In this document: piece after piece, positions 15,369 through 24,906 of the stretch | Position numbering within the stretch: the stretch's first letter is position 1 | Layout of the letters: each line of letters begins with the position of its first letter | Origin: Prevotella sp. | GTDB lineage: Bacteria; Bacteroidota; Bacteroidia; Bacteroidales; Bacteroidaceae | NCBI GenBank assembly: GCA_022732315.1 | Contig: JAIJUV010000016.1 | Coordinates: 1-27,254 of the forward strand | Direction of reading: 5' to 3' | Length of the DNA stretch: 27,254 nucleotides | Position numbers and translations under genes: made by a program | Notes under the pieces: generated by a model | The model's input: only the letters and a program-made list of their open reading frames with translations | Told to the model about the DNA's origin: nothing | Databases searched by the model: none

Positions 15369-18300
15369 TTAGAATGTTACACTAAGACCGAATGAGAATG
15401 TCTTTGACAATGGATATGCCTTACCAATCTCATGACCATAACCTGCTCCGATCAGCTCTGGATCACCAGCCTCTGTGAAGTTAGTGATAGTAAAGAGGTT
15501 CTCACCAGATACGAAGAAGCGAAGATTCTCAATATAAGCCTTGCTTGTGATTGACTTTGGCAAGGTGTAACCGATGGTGAGGTTCTTCAAACGGCCATAA
15601 GCTGCATTCTGCAAATAACGGGTCTGAGTCTGGATGTTGCGGCCACCACCCCAGTCTGCACGTGGATAGTATGCACCCTTGTTATCCTCACGCCAGTAAT
15701 CCTCGTGGAACTTGAAGCCGGTAGCCTGCCACTTACCCTGACCGATAGCACCCCAGAATACGGCACCACCTGCTGCGTAGTCACGCTTGAGAGTACCCTG
15801 GAAGAATACCTTGATATCAAAGCCCTTCCAAGCTGCATCGAGGTTCAAACCGAAATTATAGCGAGGAGTAGAGTTACCGATGATACGTCTGTCACCTGGC
15901 TTATCAGCTGTATTCTCGCCAGTATTAACATAACCATCACCATCGAGGTCGGCATACATGATATCACCTGCAGTCCAGCCACTTCCGAGTGCGCTCTGGT
16001 TTACCTTGGCGAGGTGTGCATCCATCTCTTCCTGGCTCTGTGCGATACCGATTGTGGTATAACCCCAAATGTCTCCGAGCTTAGCACCTTCGTAGTATGG
16101 TGAGCCGAGGTTCTTGGATGGGTTAGGATACTTATCGATGACCACCTGGTTATCACTCAATACGAGAGATGCACCATAGCTTACCTCACCGATTACGTCA
16201 CGCCAGCCAATCTGGAGATCCCAACCCTTAGATGTCATATCAAGGTTGTTCACCTTTGGAGGATTAGCACCGAGGATAACAGGCAACTCAGGAGCAGGAC
16301 CTACCATGTCGTATGTCTTGCGCTGATAGTAGCCGAACGATCCAGTAAGGCGGTTATTGAAAGCACCCCAGTCGAGACCGATTTCCCATGTACGGCTCTT
16401 CTCCCATGTAAGAGTAGAAGATACGAGACTTGGCTGTTTAGCGATATTTGGCTTAGCGCCATTAATCAACCAGTTGCCACCCTGAGAAGAGAAGTCGATG
16501 GTTGGATAGAAAGGATACCAGTTGTCTGTATTCTGGTTACCCAACTGACCCCAAGAAGCACGGAGCTTCAATGTGTTTACGTAATCAGTCAATGGCTCCC
16601 AGAACTTCTCACGGGCAATGTTCCAACCTGCAGAGAATGATGGGAAGAAGTTCCAGCGGTTCTCGCGGAGGAAACGTGATGATCCATCATAACGGAGGTT
16701 AGCCTCGAAGAGGTAACGGCCTGCATAGTCGTAGTTGATACGACCGAAGAAGCCGGCTGTAGTCCATGAGTTATAAGCACCGCCTACACTTGGCTTGGTG
16801 GTAGTTGTATCGAGAGTAGGAAGACCAGACATGATACCGTTCTGACGCGCTGTGATATTGCGCTGACGGAACCACTCACTCTGGAAACCACCCATTACCT
16901 TCATATTATGCTCGCCAAATGAACGGCTGTACTCAGCAAAGAGGTTAGGGTTGAAATAGTTTGACTTGAATGAATACTCATACACGCTTGATGTTGCATT
17001 GGTATCTACGTATGGATTGTTGTCGCAGTCGTAGCCGTATGTGGTCTGCCAGTCACGGTGGTTGAACTCTGTATCAATACGGTAGTTCAGCTCTGCATTG
17101 AGAGTCAGGCCCTTTACAGGAGTTGCAACAAATGAAAGCTGCTGAGAAAGACGGTCTGTCTGGTTCTTGGCACGGCCACCATTCTGAAGACGTCCGATGT
17201 AAGACTCTGGCAACCAGTTGCCATTAGGATCGGTAGTTGGCAAAATAGGCCAGTAACGGCACATATTGTGGAAGAACACATCTGTACCATTAATCAAATC
17301 ACCAGGAGAATCGAAGTCATTACGTGAGAAACGGGTATTGTAGGTCATACGCAACCAGTTGGTTATCTGTGCATTGATCTTACCTGTCATGGTATAGCGC
17401 TGCATGCTATCATCGCCATGACGGAGAAGACCACCACGGTTGAGATAGTTACCAGATACATAGTACTGCAAACGATCATCACCACCATTGATGCTCAAGG
17501 TATGCTCCTGAGAGAAGCTGGTACCAAACTGCTCCTTGAGCCAGTCAGTATTACCAAGAGGCAAGAGTGGCGTATTATCCCAAACCTCCCAACGGTTGTT
17601 GCTGTTCTTGAACATCTTCTGCATGGTAGGATCGCTCTGAGCCTTCTTGATCTGCTCGAGCTTCTCATCTGTAAACCAGACACCTGCACCGCTACCAACA
17701 GATGCATCGTTCATGTACTTAGCCCATGTGTAAGAGTCCATCATCTCCGGCATGTTGAGTGGAGAATCAAAACGGAATGAGTTGTTGTAGTTAATAGAAG
17801 TCTTACCCTTCTTACCACTCTTGGTAGTAATAAGGATTACACCACCGGCAGCACGTGAACCGTAGATGGAAGAAGCAGAAGCATCCTTCAATACAGAAAT
17901 GTTCTCGATGTCCTGTGGGTTGAGTGCGTTCATATCGCCCTCCATGCCGTCGATGAGCACGAGTGGAGATACAGAAGAACCGGCACCGATAGTACCTGTA
18001 CCACGGATATTAAAAGACTTGGTTGAATTAAGAGTACCACCGCTCTCTGGTATAGAGAAATTCATACCGGCTACTGCACCCTGAAGAGCATCAACTACTG
18101 AGTTGACTGGGCGAGCACCGAGAGTCTTGGAATCAACGGTAGAAACGGCACCAGTGAGGTTTACCTTCTTCTGAGTACCGAAGCCGACAACAACGACCTC
18201 ATTCAGAGTCTTGCTGTCTTCCTGCAAGGTTACATTGATGGCACCACCCTTCCATACCTTCTCCACTGGTTCGAAGCCAATGTAGCTGATACAGATTGTT

Positions 18301-18548
18301 GCACCATGCTGAACATCAGAAAGCGTAAAGTTACCATCCAAATCGGTGATGGCACCACCCTGCTTTCCCTTAACTGTAACTGTAGCACCAATTACTGGTT
18401 CACCTGTTGGGTCAATAACGGTACCCGTGCACTGTCCATTCTTGGACTGATTGGTTTCCTGAATATGAGTCACCCCCCCATATGCGTGAGTAGGAGTCAT
18501 ACCAAGAGCCATAATCATAGTACTTACTGTGAATAGTTGTCTTATCAT
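15369..18548 (-). CDS. SusC/RagA-family TonB-dependent outer-membrane transporter
   Basis: The 1059-aa protein is a TonB-linked beta-barrel that imports large nutrients across the outer membrane with its SusD partner. A signal peptide covers about residues 1-22. A carboxypeptidase-D regulatory-like domain follows (CTGTVIDPTGEPVIGATVTV, about 40-110), then a TonB-box-like TLNEVVVVGFG (114-124), a plug domain (about 130-255, including VLKDASASSIYGSRAAGGVILITTK) and a barrel ending in the terminal aromatic SFGLSVTF. There is no N-terminal STN domain, so signalling to an anti-sigma factor is not expected. The coding strand has a run of seven Gs at codons 24-26, just after the signal peptide. It is the first gene of the susCD unit, with a -7 motif about 55 bp upstream. 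Confidence 0.95.
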   Translation of the reverse strand: MIRQLFTVSTMIMALGMTPTHAYGGVTHIQETNQSKNGQCTGTVIDPTGEPVIGATVTVKGKQGGAITDLDGNFTLSDVQHGATICISYIGFEPVEKVWKGGAINVTLQEDSKTLNEVVVVGFGTQKKVNLTGAVSTVDSKTLGARPVNSVVDALQGAVAGMNFSIPESGGTLNSTKSFNIRGTGTIGAGSSVSPLVLIDGMEGDMNALNPQDIENISVLKDASASSIYGSRAAGGVILITTKSGKKGKTSINYNNSFRFDSPLNMPEMMDSYTWAKYMNDASVGSGAGVWFTDEKLEQIKKAQSDPTMQKMFKNSNNRWEVWDNTPLLPLGNTDWLKEQFGTSFSQEHTLSINGGDDRLQYYVSGNYLNRGGLLRHGDDSMQRYTMTGKINAQITNWLRMTYNTRFSRNDFDSPGDLINGTDVFFHNMCRYWPILPTTDPNGNWLPESYIGRLQNGGRAKNQTDRLSQQLSFVATPVKGLTLNAELNYRIDTEFNHRDWQTTYGYDCDNNPYVDTNATSSVYEYSFKSNYFNPNLFAEYSRSFGEHNMKVMGGFQSEWFRQRNITARQNGIMSGLPTLDTTTTKPSVGGAYNSWTTAGFFGRINYDYAGRYLFEANLRYDGSSRFLRENRWNFFPSFSAGWNIAREKFWEPLTDYVNTLKLRASWGQLGNQNTDNWYPFYPTIDFSSQGGNWLINGAKPNIAKQPSLVSSTLTWEKSRTWEIGLDWGAFNNRLTGSFGYYQRKTYDMVGPAPELPVILGANPPKVNNLDMTSKGWDLQIGWRDVIGEVSYGASLVLSDNQVVIDKYPNPSKNLGSPYYEGAKLGDIWGYTTIGIAQSQEEMDAHLAKVNQSALGSGWTAGDIMYADLDGDGYVNTGENTADKPGDRRIIGNSTPRYNFGLNLDAAWKGFDIKVFFQGTLKRDYAAGGAVFWGAIGQGKWQATGFKFHEDYWREDNKGAYYPRADWGGGRNIQTQTRYLQNAAYGRLKNLTIGYTLPKSITSKAYIENLRFFVSGENLFTITNFTEAGDPELIGAGYGHEIGKAYPLSKTFSFGLSVTF

Positions 18549-18603
18549 AAGATAGAGTTTAAAAAATTGTTATTTGGTTCCTTGTATATTCAAGTTAGTG
18601 CTG

Positions 18604-18611
18604 CAAATATA
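18604..18611 (-). promoter_or_regulatory. -7 element for susC
   Basis: The minus strand reads TATATTTG, followed by C, matching TAnnTTTG. Transcription would start near 18597, giving a leader of about 49 nt. No clear -33 TTTG is present at the usual spacing, which fits a promoter that needs an activator. Confidence 0.6.
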
Positions 18612-18697
18612 CTGCTTTTTTCGATATGTATAAAATTTACAAGCAACAAATATTATCTTTTTAATGTTTTTTAATCAAAATTGGGTCAAATTTATGC

Positions 18698-18731
18698 AAA
18701 AATGCTCACAAGAAGGGGTTTCTTGTGAGCC
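18698..18731 (-). terminator. Terminator after the cysteine desulfidase gene
   Basis: GCTCACAAGAA (18704-18714) pairs perfectly with TTCTTGTGAGC (18720-18730) around loop GGGGT. On the minus strand the stem is followed by ATTTTTGC. It lies 35 bp past the stop of the 18766-20049 gene and ahead of the susC promoter. Confidence 0.85.
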
Positions 18732-18765
18732 TTTGTTGAAATAATGTAAAATTCACACTATTTGC

Positions 18766-20049
18766 TTATTTATGCGTCATAATGTCGAGCACCATATCAT
18801 CGGTGGTTCTCATCGCATCGGCACCGATGGAGGTGAGGTTGCGGATGCACTTATCCACATCATCATCAACGATACCCTCGGCTGAGGTTACGCACTTGCC
18901 TTCCATCGAAAGAAGGGAGGAAAGAAGGGCGGTGCTCACACCCGAAGATATCTTCAGGGCACAGCTTGGCTTGGCACCGTCGCAAATCATGCCGGTGAGA
19001 TTTGCCACCATGTTCTTCACCGAATTGCAGATGCGGGTATAATCACCACCCATCAGATAGGTGATACCGCAACTGCTGCCCGTACTGGCTACCACACAAC
19101 CGCAAAGCGCTGAAAGCTTGCCCAGACTCTGCTTGATATAGATAGCCGTCAAGTGACTGAGCATCAAGGCACGAATCATCTCTTCCTCAGTATTCTCATT
19201 CTCCATGGCATAAACCACCACAGGGTTGGTGGCACAGATGCCCTGGTTGCCACTGCCACTGTTGCTCATCACCGGAATCATGGCGCCACCCATACGGGCA
19301 TCGCAGGCAGAAGCGGTGCGGGAGATGATGTGCGAGAAGATGTTGTTGCCAAAGATGCCATGACTCAAAGGACGGTCCATCGTCTTGCCCAAACAATGAC
19401 CATAGTTGCCCTTGATAGACTCCTCGGCAGCCTTCATATTATATTCCTTGGTCTTGAGGATGAAAGAGATTTCATCAAGCGGAGCGGTGGTAGCAAACTC
19501 ATAGACCATCGGGAAATTGAGCTGGATATCATCATCAGCCTCATCACCCTTCGCTCCATCACGCTTATCAAAGACCACATCGCCATTGCGCTCCACATAC
19601 ACGAAGTTGGTATGAGAACCGGAAATGATGGCTGTGGCCTGTGCATCATCTGCATAGCAGCTCACCTCGATATAGAGTTTATCCACATCTCCCTGCTTCA
19701 ACTTGATGTTGATGTCGGCATTCTTGATAAACTGCTTACCCTTCTCCAGGCTGTCGGGAGTCAGATCCTTGAGCACCTCAAGCTCATACTCAGGCTTTCC
19801 GATGAGGGCACCGAGCGATACGGCGATAGGCAAGCCTATCATACCTGTGCCTGGGATACCCACACCCATCGCATTCTTGAGCATATTAGGACTCAGGAGC
19901 ACCTGGATACGCTCAGGGCGCTTGCCCAGAGTGGTGGCAGCCTGAGCTGTACAGAGAGCCACCGCCATCGGTTCGGTACAACCGATGGCAGGCACTACTT
20001 CCTTGTTGACGAGCGCGATGATGCGCTCACGCTTATTTTTCTCTAACAT
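18766..20049 (-). CDS. cyuA: L-cysteine desulfidase family protein (CyuA/YhaM, UPF0597)
   Basis: Members are [4Fe-4S] enzymes that break L-cysteine into pyruvate, ammonia and sulfide in the cytoplasm; they share a fold with the serine dehydratase alpha subunit. The 427-aa product has the family's length. Seen are IGCTEP (Cys 24), SNSGSGNQGICATNPV (Cys 272) and GMICDGAKPSCALKISSG (Cys 356 and 363), which are plausible cluster ligands, plus the Gly-rich GVGIPGTGMIGLPIA (62-76). It follows the peptidase gene by 14 bp and ends before a terminator, so it is the second gene of a two-gene unit. Secreted peptidase plus cysteine breakdown fits amino acid catabolism, but that link is inferred. A true serine dehydratase is the main alternative. 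Confidence 0.85.
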   Translation of the reverse strand: MLEKNKRERIIALVNKEVVPAIGCTEPMAVALCTAQAATTLGKRPERIQVLLSPNMLKNAMGVGIPGTGMIGLPIAVSLGALIGKPEYELEVLKDLTPDSLEKGKQFIKNADINIKLKQGDVDKLYIEVSCYADDAQATAIISGSHTNFVYVERNGDVVFDKRDGAKGDEADDDIQLNFPMVYEFATTAPLDEISFILKTKEYNMKAAEESIKGNYGHCLGKTMDRPLSHGIFGNNIFSHIISRTASACDARMGGAMIPVMSNSGSGNQGICATNPVVVYAMENENTEEEMIRALMLSHLTAIYIKQSLGKLSALCGCVVASTGSSCGITYLMGGDYTRICNSVKNMVANLTGMICDGAKPSCALKISSGVSTALLSSLLSMEGKCVTSAEGIVDDDVDKCIRNLTSIGADAMRTTDDMVLDIMTHK

Positions 20050-20063
20050 AATATATTATAGGT

Positions 20064-21476
20064 TTAGTCTTCCAACTGGAACAATGGATCGTCTGGAGTC
20101 AACATGGTTGGCTTCTGGTCGAATTCCTTCAAGAGCTTCTCTGAAGCATACTTCTTGTTCACTACCAGGCGGAACATGTACTCGTTGAACCAATCGTTGG
20201 TCATGATGAAACAGCCGCTGAAGCCATTGTCAGCACCCCAACTGTTCTCCACCTTCCACTTCACAGGCTTGCCATTGGCATCGAGATCCACGGCACTCAG
20301 GGTCATGGCATGGGTAGAACCGCTCTCGAAGGTAGCGATGCGGTCGGCCTTATTCATTGGGAAAGATGTGTTGAAGAGGCTGGCATAGTCGAAGTTGTCG
20401 AGTGCCAGATAGCCACGCTTGCGGTCGAGCTGCTTGCCCACATCATAGCTTGAATACATCTTATGACCATCTTTCAGAGAGGCAATGGCGAGCTGGGCAA
20501 TCTCCTCCATAGGCAGATTCAGATACTTCCAGTTGTGGCCATCGTAGGTGTGGCGGTCGTACTCCACCTCGTAGGTCTTGTGGTATGGGCGGCGTGGGTC
20601 GTTCATCACCATCAGGAAGGTGCCGTTCAGTTCCTTGCCCACTGTCTCCTCATAGAAACTCTTAGGAGTATATTTCTTAGCCTCGCCAATCTGCTTGCCA
20701 TCCTTGTCGCGGAAAGCATAAGTGAACTCCTTCACTGGCTCACCCAGGGTAAGGCTGAGCATGTGATAAACCTGAGCAAGCATTTCACCCTTACGAGCCT
20801 GAATAGCAGCAGGTTTCTTGCCCTGTGAAACCATTTTGCGAAGTTCCAATCCATATTCACGCAGCTTGCTGCTGATGAGGCGGCTCATCTTGGAAGTATT
20901 GTTGCTTGAGAAAGTCTCCGGCTGGGCACTCATTGGCACCAGGCCATACTTGCTTGCCAGGTCGGCAACACCGCAGAAGGTACCGCCATCGTTGAGAGGG
21001 TTCTTGAAGAAGAACTGCACCTGAGGATCTTCGATGCTCTTCTTGCCCAAGTCGATGACGCCCTGCAGCATGAGGTTAGCCTTCTCCAGCTGGTCGTAGA
21101 AGAAGAGATAATCCTGTGAATACTCCACCACTCTGCCCTGTTTGTCGTTGAGGGCGAAGTTAGAACGGAGCACATTGAAACCGCTGAACATCCAGCAGCG
21201 GCCGGAGCTCTTCTGGTTGTGGATGCTCTGCGCTGGAGTCTCGATGCTGAAATGTGTATCAACAGGAGCCTCGTTGGCATGGTTCTTTACCAAATCATCG
21301 ATGTTATTAGCAGCAATAGCATTGAAGAGTGCCTTGTTGGCAGCACCGCCATTCTGGCTCTTCGCCATCTGCTGAATCATTGACTCACTGATGCCGCCAA
21401 CCTTGGTCTGCGCCATCATAGACATGGAAGCCATCAGCAAGGCTCCCGCAAATAATAGGTTCTTTTTCATTGTCAT
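20064..21476 (-). CDS. C1B-family cysteine peptidase (bleomycin hydrolase/PepC type), exported
   Basis: This papain-fold aminopeptidase-type protein is 470 aa, near the family's usual 450. The catalytic residues are visible: Gln 88 and Cys 94 in NQKSSGRCWMFSGF, His 389 in GSTHAMTLSAVD and Asn 411 in VENSWGADNG. Unlike classic cytoplasmic PepC it has a signal peptide (KKNLLFAGALLMASMSMMAQ, cut after about residue 22), so it probably acts in the periplasm or outside the cell; exported versions are frequent in Bacteroidota. Translation may start at the first ATG or at the ATG two codons later, MKKNLL, which looks more like a typical signal-peptide start. It heads a unit with the cysteine desulfidase gene 14 bp downstream and is divergent from dxs. 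No type IX C-terminal sorting domain is visible. Confidence 0.92.
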   Translation of the reverse strand: MTMKKNLLFAGALLMASMSMMAQTKVGGISESMIQQMAKSQNGGAANKALFNAIAANNIDDLVKNHANEAPVDTHFSIETPAQSIHNQKSSGRCWMFSGFNVLRSNFALNDKQGRVVEYSQDYLFFYDQLEKANLMLQGVIDLGKKSIEDPQVQFFFKNPLNDGGTFCGVADLASKYGLVPMSAQPETFSSNNTSKMSRLISSKLREYGLELRKMVSQGKKPAAIQARKGEMLAQVYHMLSLTLGEPVKEFTYAFRDKDGKQIGEAKKYTPKSFYEETVGKELNGTFLMVMNDPRRPYHKTYEVEYDRHTYDGHNWKYLNLPMEEIAQLAIASLKDGHKMYSSYDVGKQLDRKRGYLALDNFDYASLFNTSFPMNKADRIATFESGSTHAMTLSAVDLDANGKPVKWKVENSWGADNGFSGCFIMTNDWFNEYMFRLVVNKKYASEKLLKEFDQKPTMLTPDDPLFQLED

Positions 21477-21492
21477 ATCTCAATTTTTGGGG

Positions 21493-21500
21493 CAAAATTA
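21493..21500 (-). promoter_or_regulatory. Possible -7 element for the C1B peptidase gene
   Basis: The minus strand reads TAATTTTG, matching TAnnTTTG, 17 bp upstream of the first ATG. The start site would fall around 21486, leaving a very short leader, which favours the second ATG (21470). No -33 element was recognised. Confidence 0.4.
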
Positions 21501-21563
21501 CGAAGAAAAAACGGAAAAAGCGAAAATATCACAATAAAAATGTTATTTATTAAAAAAAAGCAT

Positions 21564-21571
21564 TACCTTTG
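21564..21571 (+). promoter_or_regulatory. -7 element for dxs
   Basis: TACCTTTG, followed by C, matches TAnnTTTG. Transcription would start near 21578, about 16 nt ahead of the dxs ATG. The -33 region is AT-rich, with only TGTTAT at 21541-21546. Confidence 0.65.
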
Positions 21572-21593
21572 CATGTACAAATAACAAGGAAAT

Positions 21594-23495
21594 ATGGACA
21601 AAAGTAAGTTTAGTCTATTAAGTAACATCAAATACCCTGAGGATTTGCGCAAACTGAGCATCGACCAGTTGCCACAAGTATGCAAAGAATTGAGAGAAGA
21701 CATCATCGACGAGGTTGCCGTCAACCCAGGTCATTTTGCCTCCTCTCTTGGCGTGGTTGAAATCACCGTAGCACTCCACTACGTGTATAATACCCCTAAC
21801 GACCGAATCGTTTGGGATGTGGGCCATCAGGCATACGGACATAAGATTCTGACAGGAAGACGTGACGTATTCTGTACCAACAGAAAGCTTCACGGCATCC
21901 GTCCGTTCCCTACTCCACTGGAGAGTGAATACGACACCTTTGCCTGCGGACATGCCAGCAACTCAATTTCTGCGGCACTCGGCATGGCTGTGGCGGCACG
22001 CAAACTAGGACAGTCTGATCGCAGCGTTGTGGCTGTAATCGGCGATGGTGCCATGAGTGGCGGCCTGGCCTTCGAGGGCTTGAACAATGTATCAAGCACT
22101 CCTAACGACATGCTCATCATCCTCAACGACAACGATATGAGTATCGACCGTGCCGTGGGAGGCATGGAGAAGTATCTTCTGAACCTCGACACCAATGAAA
22201 CTTACAACAAGCTTCGTTTCAAGGCTTCGCAGTGGCTCCACTCCAAGGGCTACCTCAACGACGACCGCAAGAAGGGCATCATCCGCCTGAACAATGCGCT
22301 GAAATCGGCACTGAGCCATCAGCAGAACATCTTTGAGGGAATGAACATCCGATACTTCGGTCCGTTCGACGGTCATGACGTCAAGGAAGTAGTAAGATTG
22401 CTGCAACAGCTCAAGAAGATGAAGGGTCCGAAGCTGCTCCACCTGCATACCACCAAGGGCAAGGGTTACGAACCTGCCGAGAAGAGTGCTACCATCTGGC
22501 ATGCACCGGGCAAGTTTGACCCGGAAACTGGTGAGCGCCTCATCGCAGACACCAGCAACAAACCGCCTAAATACCAGGATGTATTCGGCAACACGCTTCT
22601 GGAACTCGCACAGCAGAACCCGAAGATTGTAGGTGTGACACCAGCCATGCCTACAGGATGCTCCATGAACATCATGATGAAGGCGATGCCCGACCGTACC
22701 TTCGACGTGGGAATCGCCGAGGGACATGCCGTCACCTTCTCGGGAGGTATGGCGAAAGACGGTCTCATTCCGTTCTGCAACATCTACAGTTCGTTTGCAC
22801 AGCGTGCCTACGATAACATCATCCATGATATGGCACTGCTCAATCTGCCGGTGGTACTCTGCCTGGACCGTGCCGGACTGGTGGGAGAAGATGGTCCTAC
22901 CCATCATGGTGCTTTCGACATGGCAGCCTTGCGTCCAATCCCTCACCTCACCATCGCTTCGCCGATGAACGAGCATGAGCTACGCAACCTGATGTATTCG
23001 GCACAGTTGCCTAACCAGGGCAGCTACGTAATCCGCTATCCTCGCGGCAACGGCGTGCTGGTGGATTGGAAGAACCCGATGGAGGAAATCAAGACGGGTA
23101 CCGGAAGAAAGCTGAAGGATGGCGACGACATCGCCGTGATTACCATCGGTCCTATCGGAAACGATGCAGCCAAGGCCATCGCCGAACTGGAGGCGGAAGG
23201 CAAGCCTCTAAGCATCGCCCACTACGACCTGCGATTTCTGAAGCCACTCGACAATAGCCTCCTCGAAGAGGTGGGCAAGAAGTTCAAGCACATCGTCACC
23301 ATAGAGGATGGAGTAAGAAATGGAGGCATGGGATCTGCCGTTCTGGAATGGATGAGCGACCATGGCTACCAGCCAACCATCACAAGAATGGGACTGCCAG
23401 ACGACTTTGTGGAGCATGGCACCGTGAACCAGCTCAGAGAAATCGTGCATCTTGACAACAACAGCATCAAAGAAACGCTGAAGGCAGTATTGTAA
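21594..23495 (+). CDS. dxs: 1-deoxy-D-xylulose-5-phosphate synthase
   Basis: Dxs condenses pyruvate and glyceraldehyde 3-phosphate using thiamine diphosphate. It is the first committed step of the non-mevalonate isoprenoid pathway and also feeds thiamine and pyridoxal synthesis. The 633-aa protein has the normal length. Visible motifs are [17 protein letters not shown] (73-89), the thiamine-diphosphate GDG (150-152) with the Asn about 28 residues on (LNDND), GPFDGHD in the linker, and the pyrimidine-binding domain with [16 protein letters not shown] and [18 protein letters not shown]. The start fits the short leader from the promoter at 21564. trkA follows after 42 bp and trkH soon after on the same strand, with no terminator between, so the three may be co-transcribed. 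Confidence 0.97.
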   Translation: MDKSKFSLLSNIKYPEDLRKLSIDQLPQVCKELREDIIDEVAVNPGHFASSLGVVEITVALHYVYNTPNDRIVWDVGHQAYGHKILTGRRDVFCTNRKLHGIRPFPTPLESEYDTFACGHASNSISAALGMAVAARKLGQSDRSVVAVIGDGAMSGGLAFEGLNNVSSTPNDMLIILNDNDMSIDRAVGGMEKYLLNLDTNETYNKLRFKASQWLHSKGYLNDDRKKGIIRLNNALKSALSHQQNIFEGMNIRYFGPFDGHDVKEVVRLLQQLKKMKGPKLLHLHTTKGKGYEPAEKSATIWHAPGKFDPETGERLIADTSNKPPKYQDVFGNTLLELAQQNPKIVGVTPAMPTGCSMNIMMKAMPDRTFDVGIAEGHAVTFSGGMAKDGLIPFCNIYSSFAQRAYDNIIHDMALLNLPVVLCLDRAGLVGEDGPTHHGAFDMAALRPIPHLTIASPMNEHELRNLMYSAQLPNQGSYVIRYPRGNGVLVDWKNPMEEIKTGTGRKLKDGDDIAVITIGPIGNDAAKAIAELEAEGKPLSIAHYDLRFLKPLDNSLLEEVGKKFKHIVTIEDGVRNGGMGSAVLEWMSDHGYQPTITRMGLPDDFVEHGTVNQLREIVHLDNNSIKETLKAVL

Positions 23496-23537
23496 TATAC
23501 ATTATTATATATATACATTATCATATTATAATAGGAA

Positions 23538-24881
23538 ATGAAAATAATCATAGCTGGCGCTCACGCCATCGGAACCCACCTGGCACGACTCCTGTCGCGC
23601 AGCAGGGAAGAGATTACGCTCATTGATGAAAGCGAGGAGCGATTGGCCAGCATAGGATCAGACTGCGACCTGCTCACCATGCTGGGCAAGCCTACCAGCC
23701 TGAGCACGCTGCGAGATGCCGGAGTTGCCGACGCCGACCTGTTCATCGCCGTCACTCCCATCGAAAGCATGAATATCACGGCAAGCATCCTTGCCAAGAA
23801 CCTGGGAGCCAAGCGCACCGTGGCACGAGTGGATAACCCCGAGTACATGGAACCGCAGGCACAGGAGTTCTTCAGGGAACTGGGCATCAGCAAACTGATT
23901 TACCCGGAAATGCTGGCAGCCGTGGATATCAACAACGGATTGAAGATGAGTTGGGTGCGCCAGCGCTGGGATGTGCACGACGGAGCACTCGTGATGCTCG
24001 GCATCAAACTGCGTGAGGGCTGCGAGATTCTCAACGAACCGCTCAAGAATATCAGCGGTCCTAACGACCCATACCATGTGGTAGCCATCAAGCGAGGCAG
24101 CGATACCATCATCCCTGGCGGTAACGACGAGCTGAAACTCTACGACCTCGCCTACTTCATGACCACCCGCAACTACATTCCCTACATCCGCAAGATTGTA
24201 GGTAAGGAACATTATGTAGATGTGAAGAACGTGATGATTATGGGTGGCGGCCGCACAGCCGTGAGAGCCGTGAAGAAGATGCCGGAATACATGGAGTGCA
24301 AGATTATAGAGATGAGCGAGGAGCGCTGCGAATATCTCAACGATATCCTCGACGATACCCACACCCTCATCATCCATGGCGACGGACGCGACATTCCGCT
24401 GCTTACGGAAGAGGGAATCAGAAGCACCCAGGCTTTCGTGGCACTGACCGGAAATGCAGAGACCAACATCCTGGCCTGTCTCACAGCCAAACGAATGGGT
24501 GTGCGCAAAACCGTGGCGGCAGTAGAGAATGTTGATTATGTAAGCATGGCAGAGAGCCTGGATATCGGTACCATCATCAACAAGAAGATGATTGCCGCCA
24601 GCTACATCTACCAGATGATGCTCGATGCCGACGTGATGAACGTGCGCTTCCTGATGAGCGCCAACGCCGATGTGGCTGAGTTCATCGCCAAGGAAGGTTC
24701 AAAGGTAACCAAAAAACCGGTGAAAGACCTGGGAATGCCTATCGGCGTAACCATCGGTGGACTAGTGAGAAACGGCGAAGGAATGCTCGTTTCGGGTAAT
24801 ACCCAGATAGAACCGGGCGACTCGGTGATGGTGTTCTGCCACAACATCAACATGAAGAAGATAGAGAAGTATTTTATATGA
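23538..24881 (+). CDS. trkA: Trk potassium uptake regulatory subunit TrkA
   Basis: TrkA is the cytoplasmic nucleotide-binding ring that gates the TrkH potassium channel. The 447-aa protein has the usual length and two RCK units. The first starts MKIIIAGAHAIGTHLARLL, with the Rossmann Gly pattern at 7-12 and Asp 31 at the end of the second strand. The second begins at about residue 231 (VMIMGGGRTAVRAV) and includes IIEMSEERCEYL and HGDGRD. The first Gly motif has Ala-His-Ala, usual for TrkA, and the second has GGGRTA. A TrkA-C domain follows each. The gene ends at TGA 24879-24881, inside a 22-bp tandem duplication that also makes the trkH start, so it is surely coupled to trkH. Confidence 0.95.
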   Translation: MKIIIAGAHAIGTHLARLLSRSREEITLIDESEERLASIGSDCDLLTMLGKPTSLSTLRDAGVADADLFIAVTPIESMNITASILAKNLGAKRTVARVDNPEYMEPQAQEFFRELGISKLIYPEMLAAVDINNGLKMSWVRQRWDVHDGALVMLGIKLREGCEILNEPLKNISGPNDPYHVVAIKRGSDTIIPGGNDELKLYDLAYFMTTRNYIPYIRKIVGKEHYVDVKNVMIMGGGRTAVRAVKKMPEYMECKIIEMSEERCEYLNDILDDTHTLIIHGDGRDIPLLTEEGIRSTQAFVALTGNAETNILACLTAKRMGVRKTVAAVENVDYVSMAESLDIGTIINKKMIAASYIYQMMLDADVMNVRFLMSANADVAEFIAKEGSKVTKKPVKDLGMPIGVTIGGLVRNGEGMLVSGNTQIEPGDSVMVFCHNINMKKIEKYFI

Positions 24882-24906
24882 TAAAGAGAAGCATTTTATA
24901 TGATAA
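24863..24906. repeat. 22-bp tandem duplication across the trkA stop/trkH start
   Basis: Positions 24863-24884 and 24885-24906 differ at one base (T/C). Each copy carries ATTTTATATGATAA, that is, an ATGA stop-start overlap. The trkA TGA is in copy one and the trkH ATG in copy two. ATG at 24878 in copy one opens a 10-codon frame ending at TAG 24908-24910. Confidence 0.93.

Noticed and set aside
23496..23537. TATACATTAT repeated at 23496 and 23512 as a regulatory site
   Set aside because: The dxs-trkA gap is almost pure A/T, so a 10-bp match there is weak evidence.
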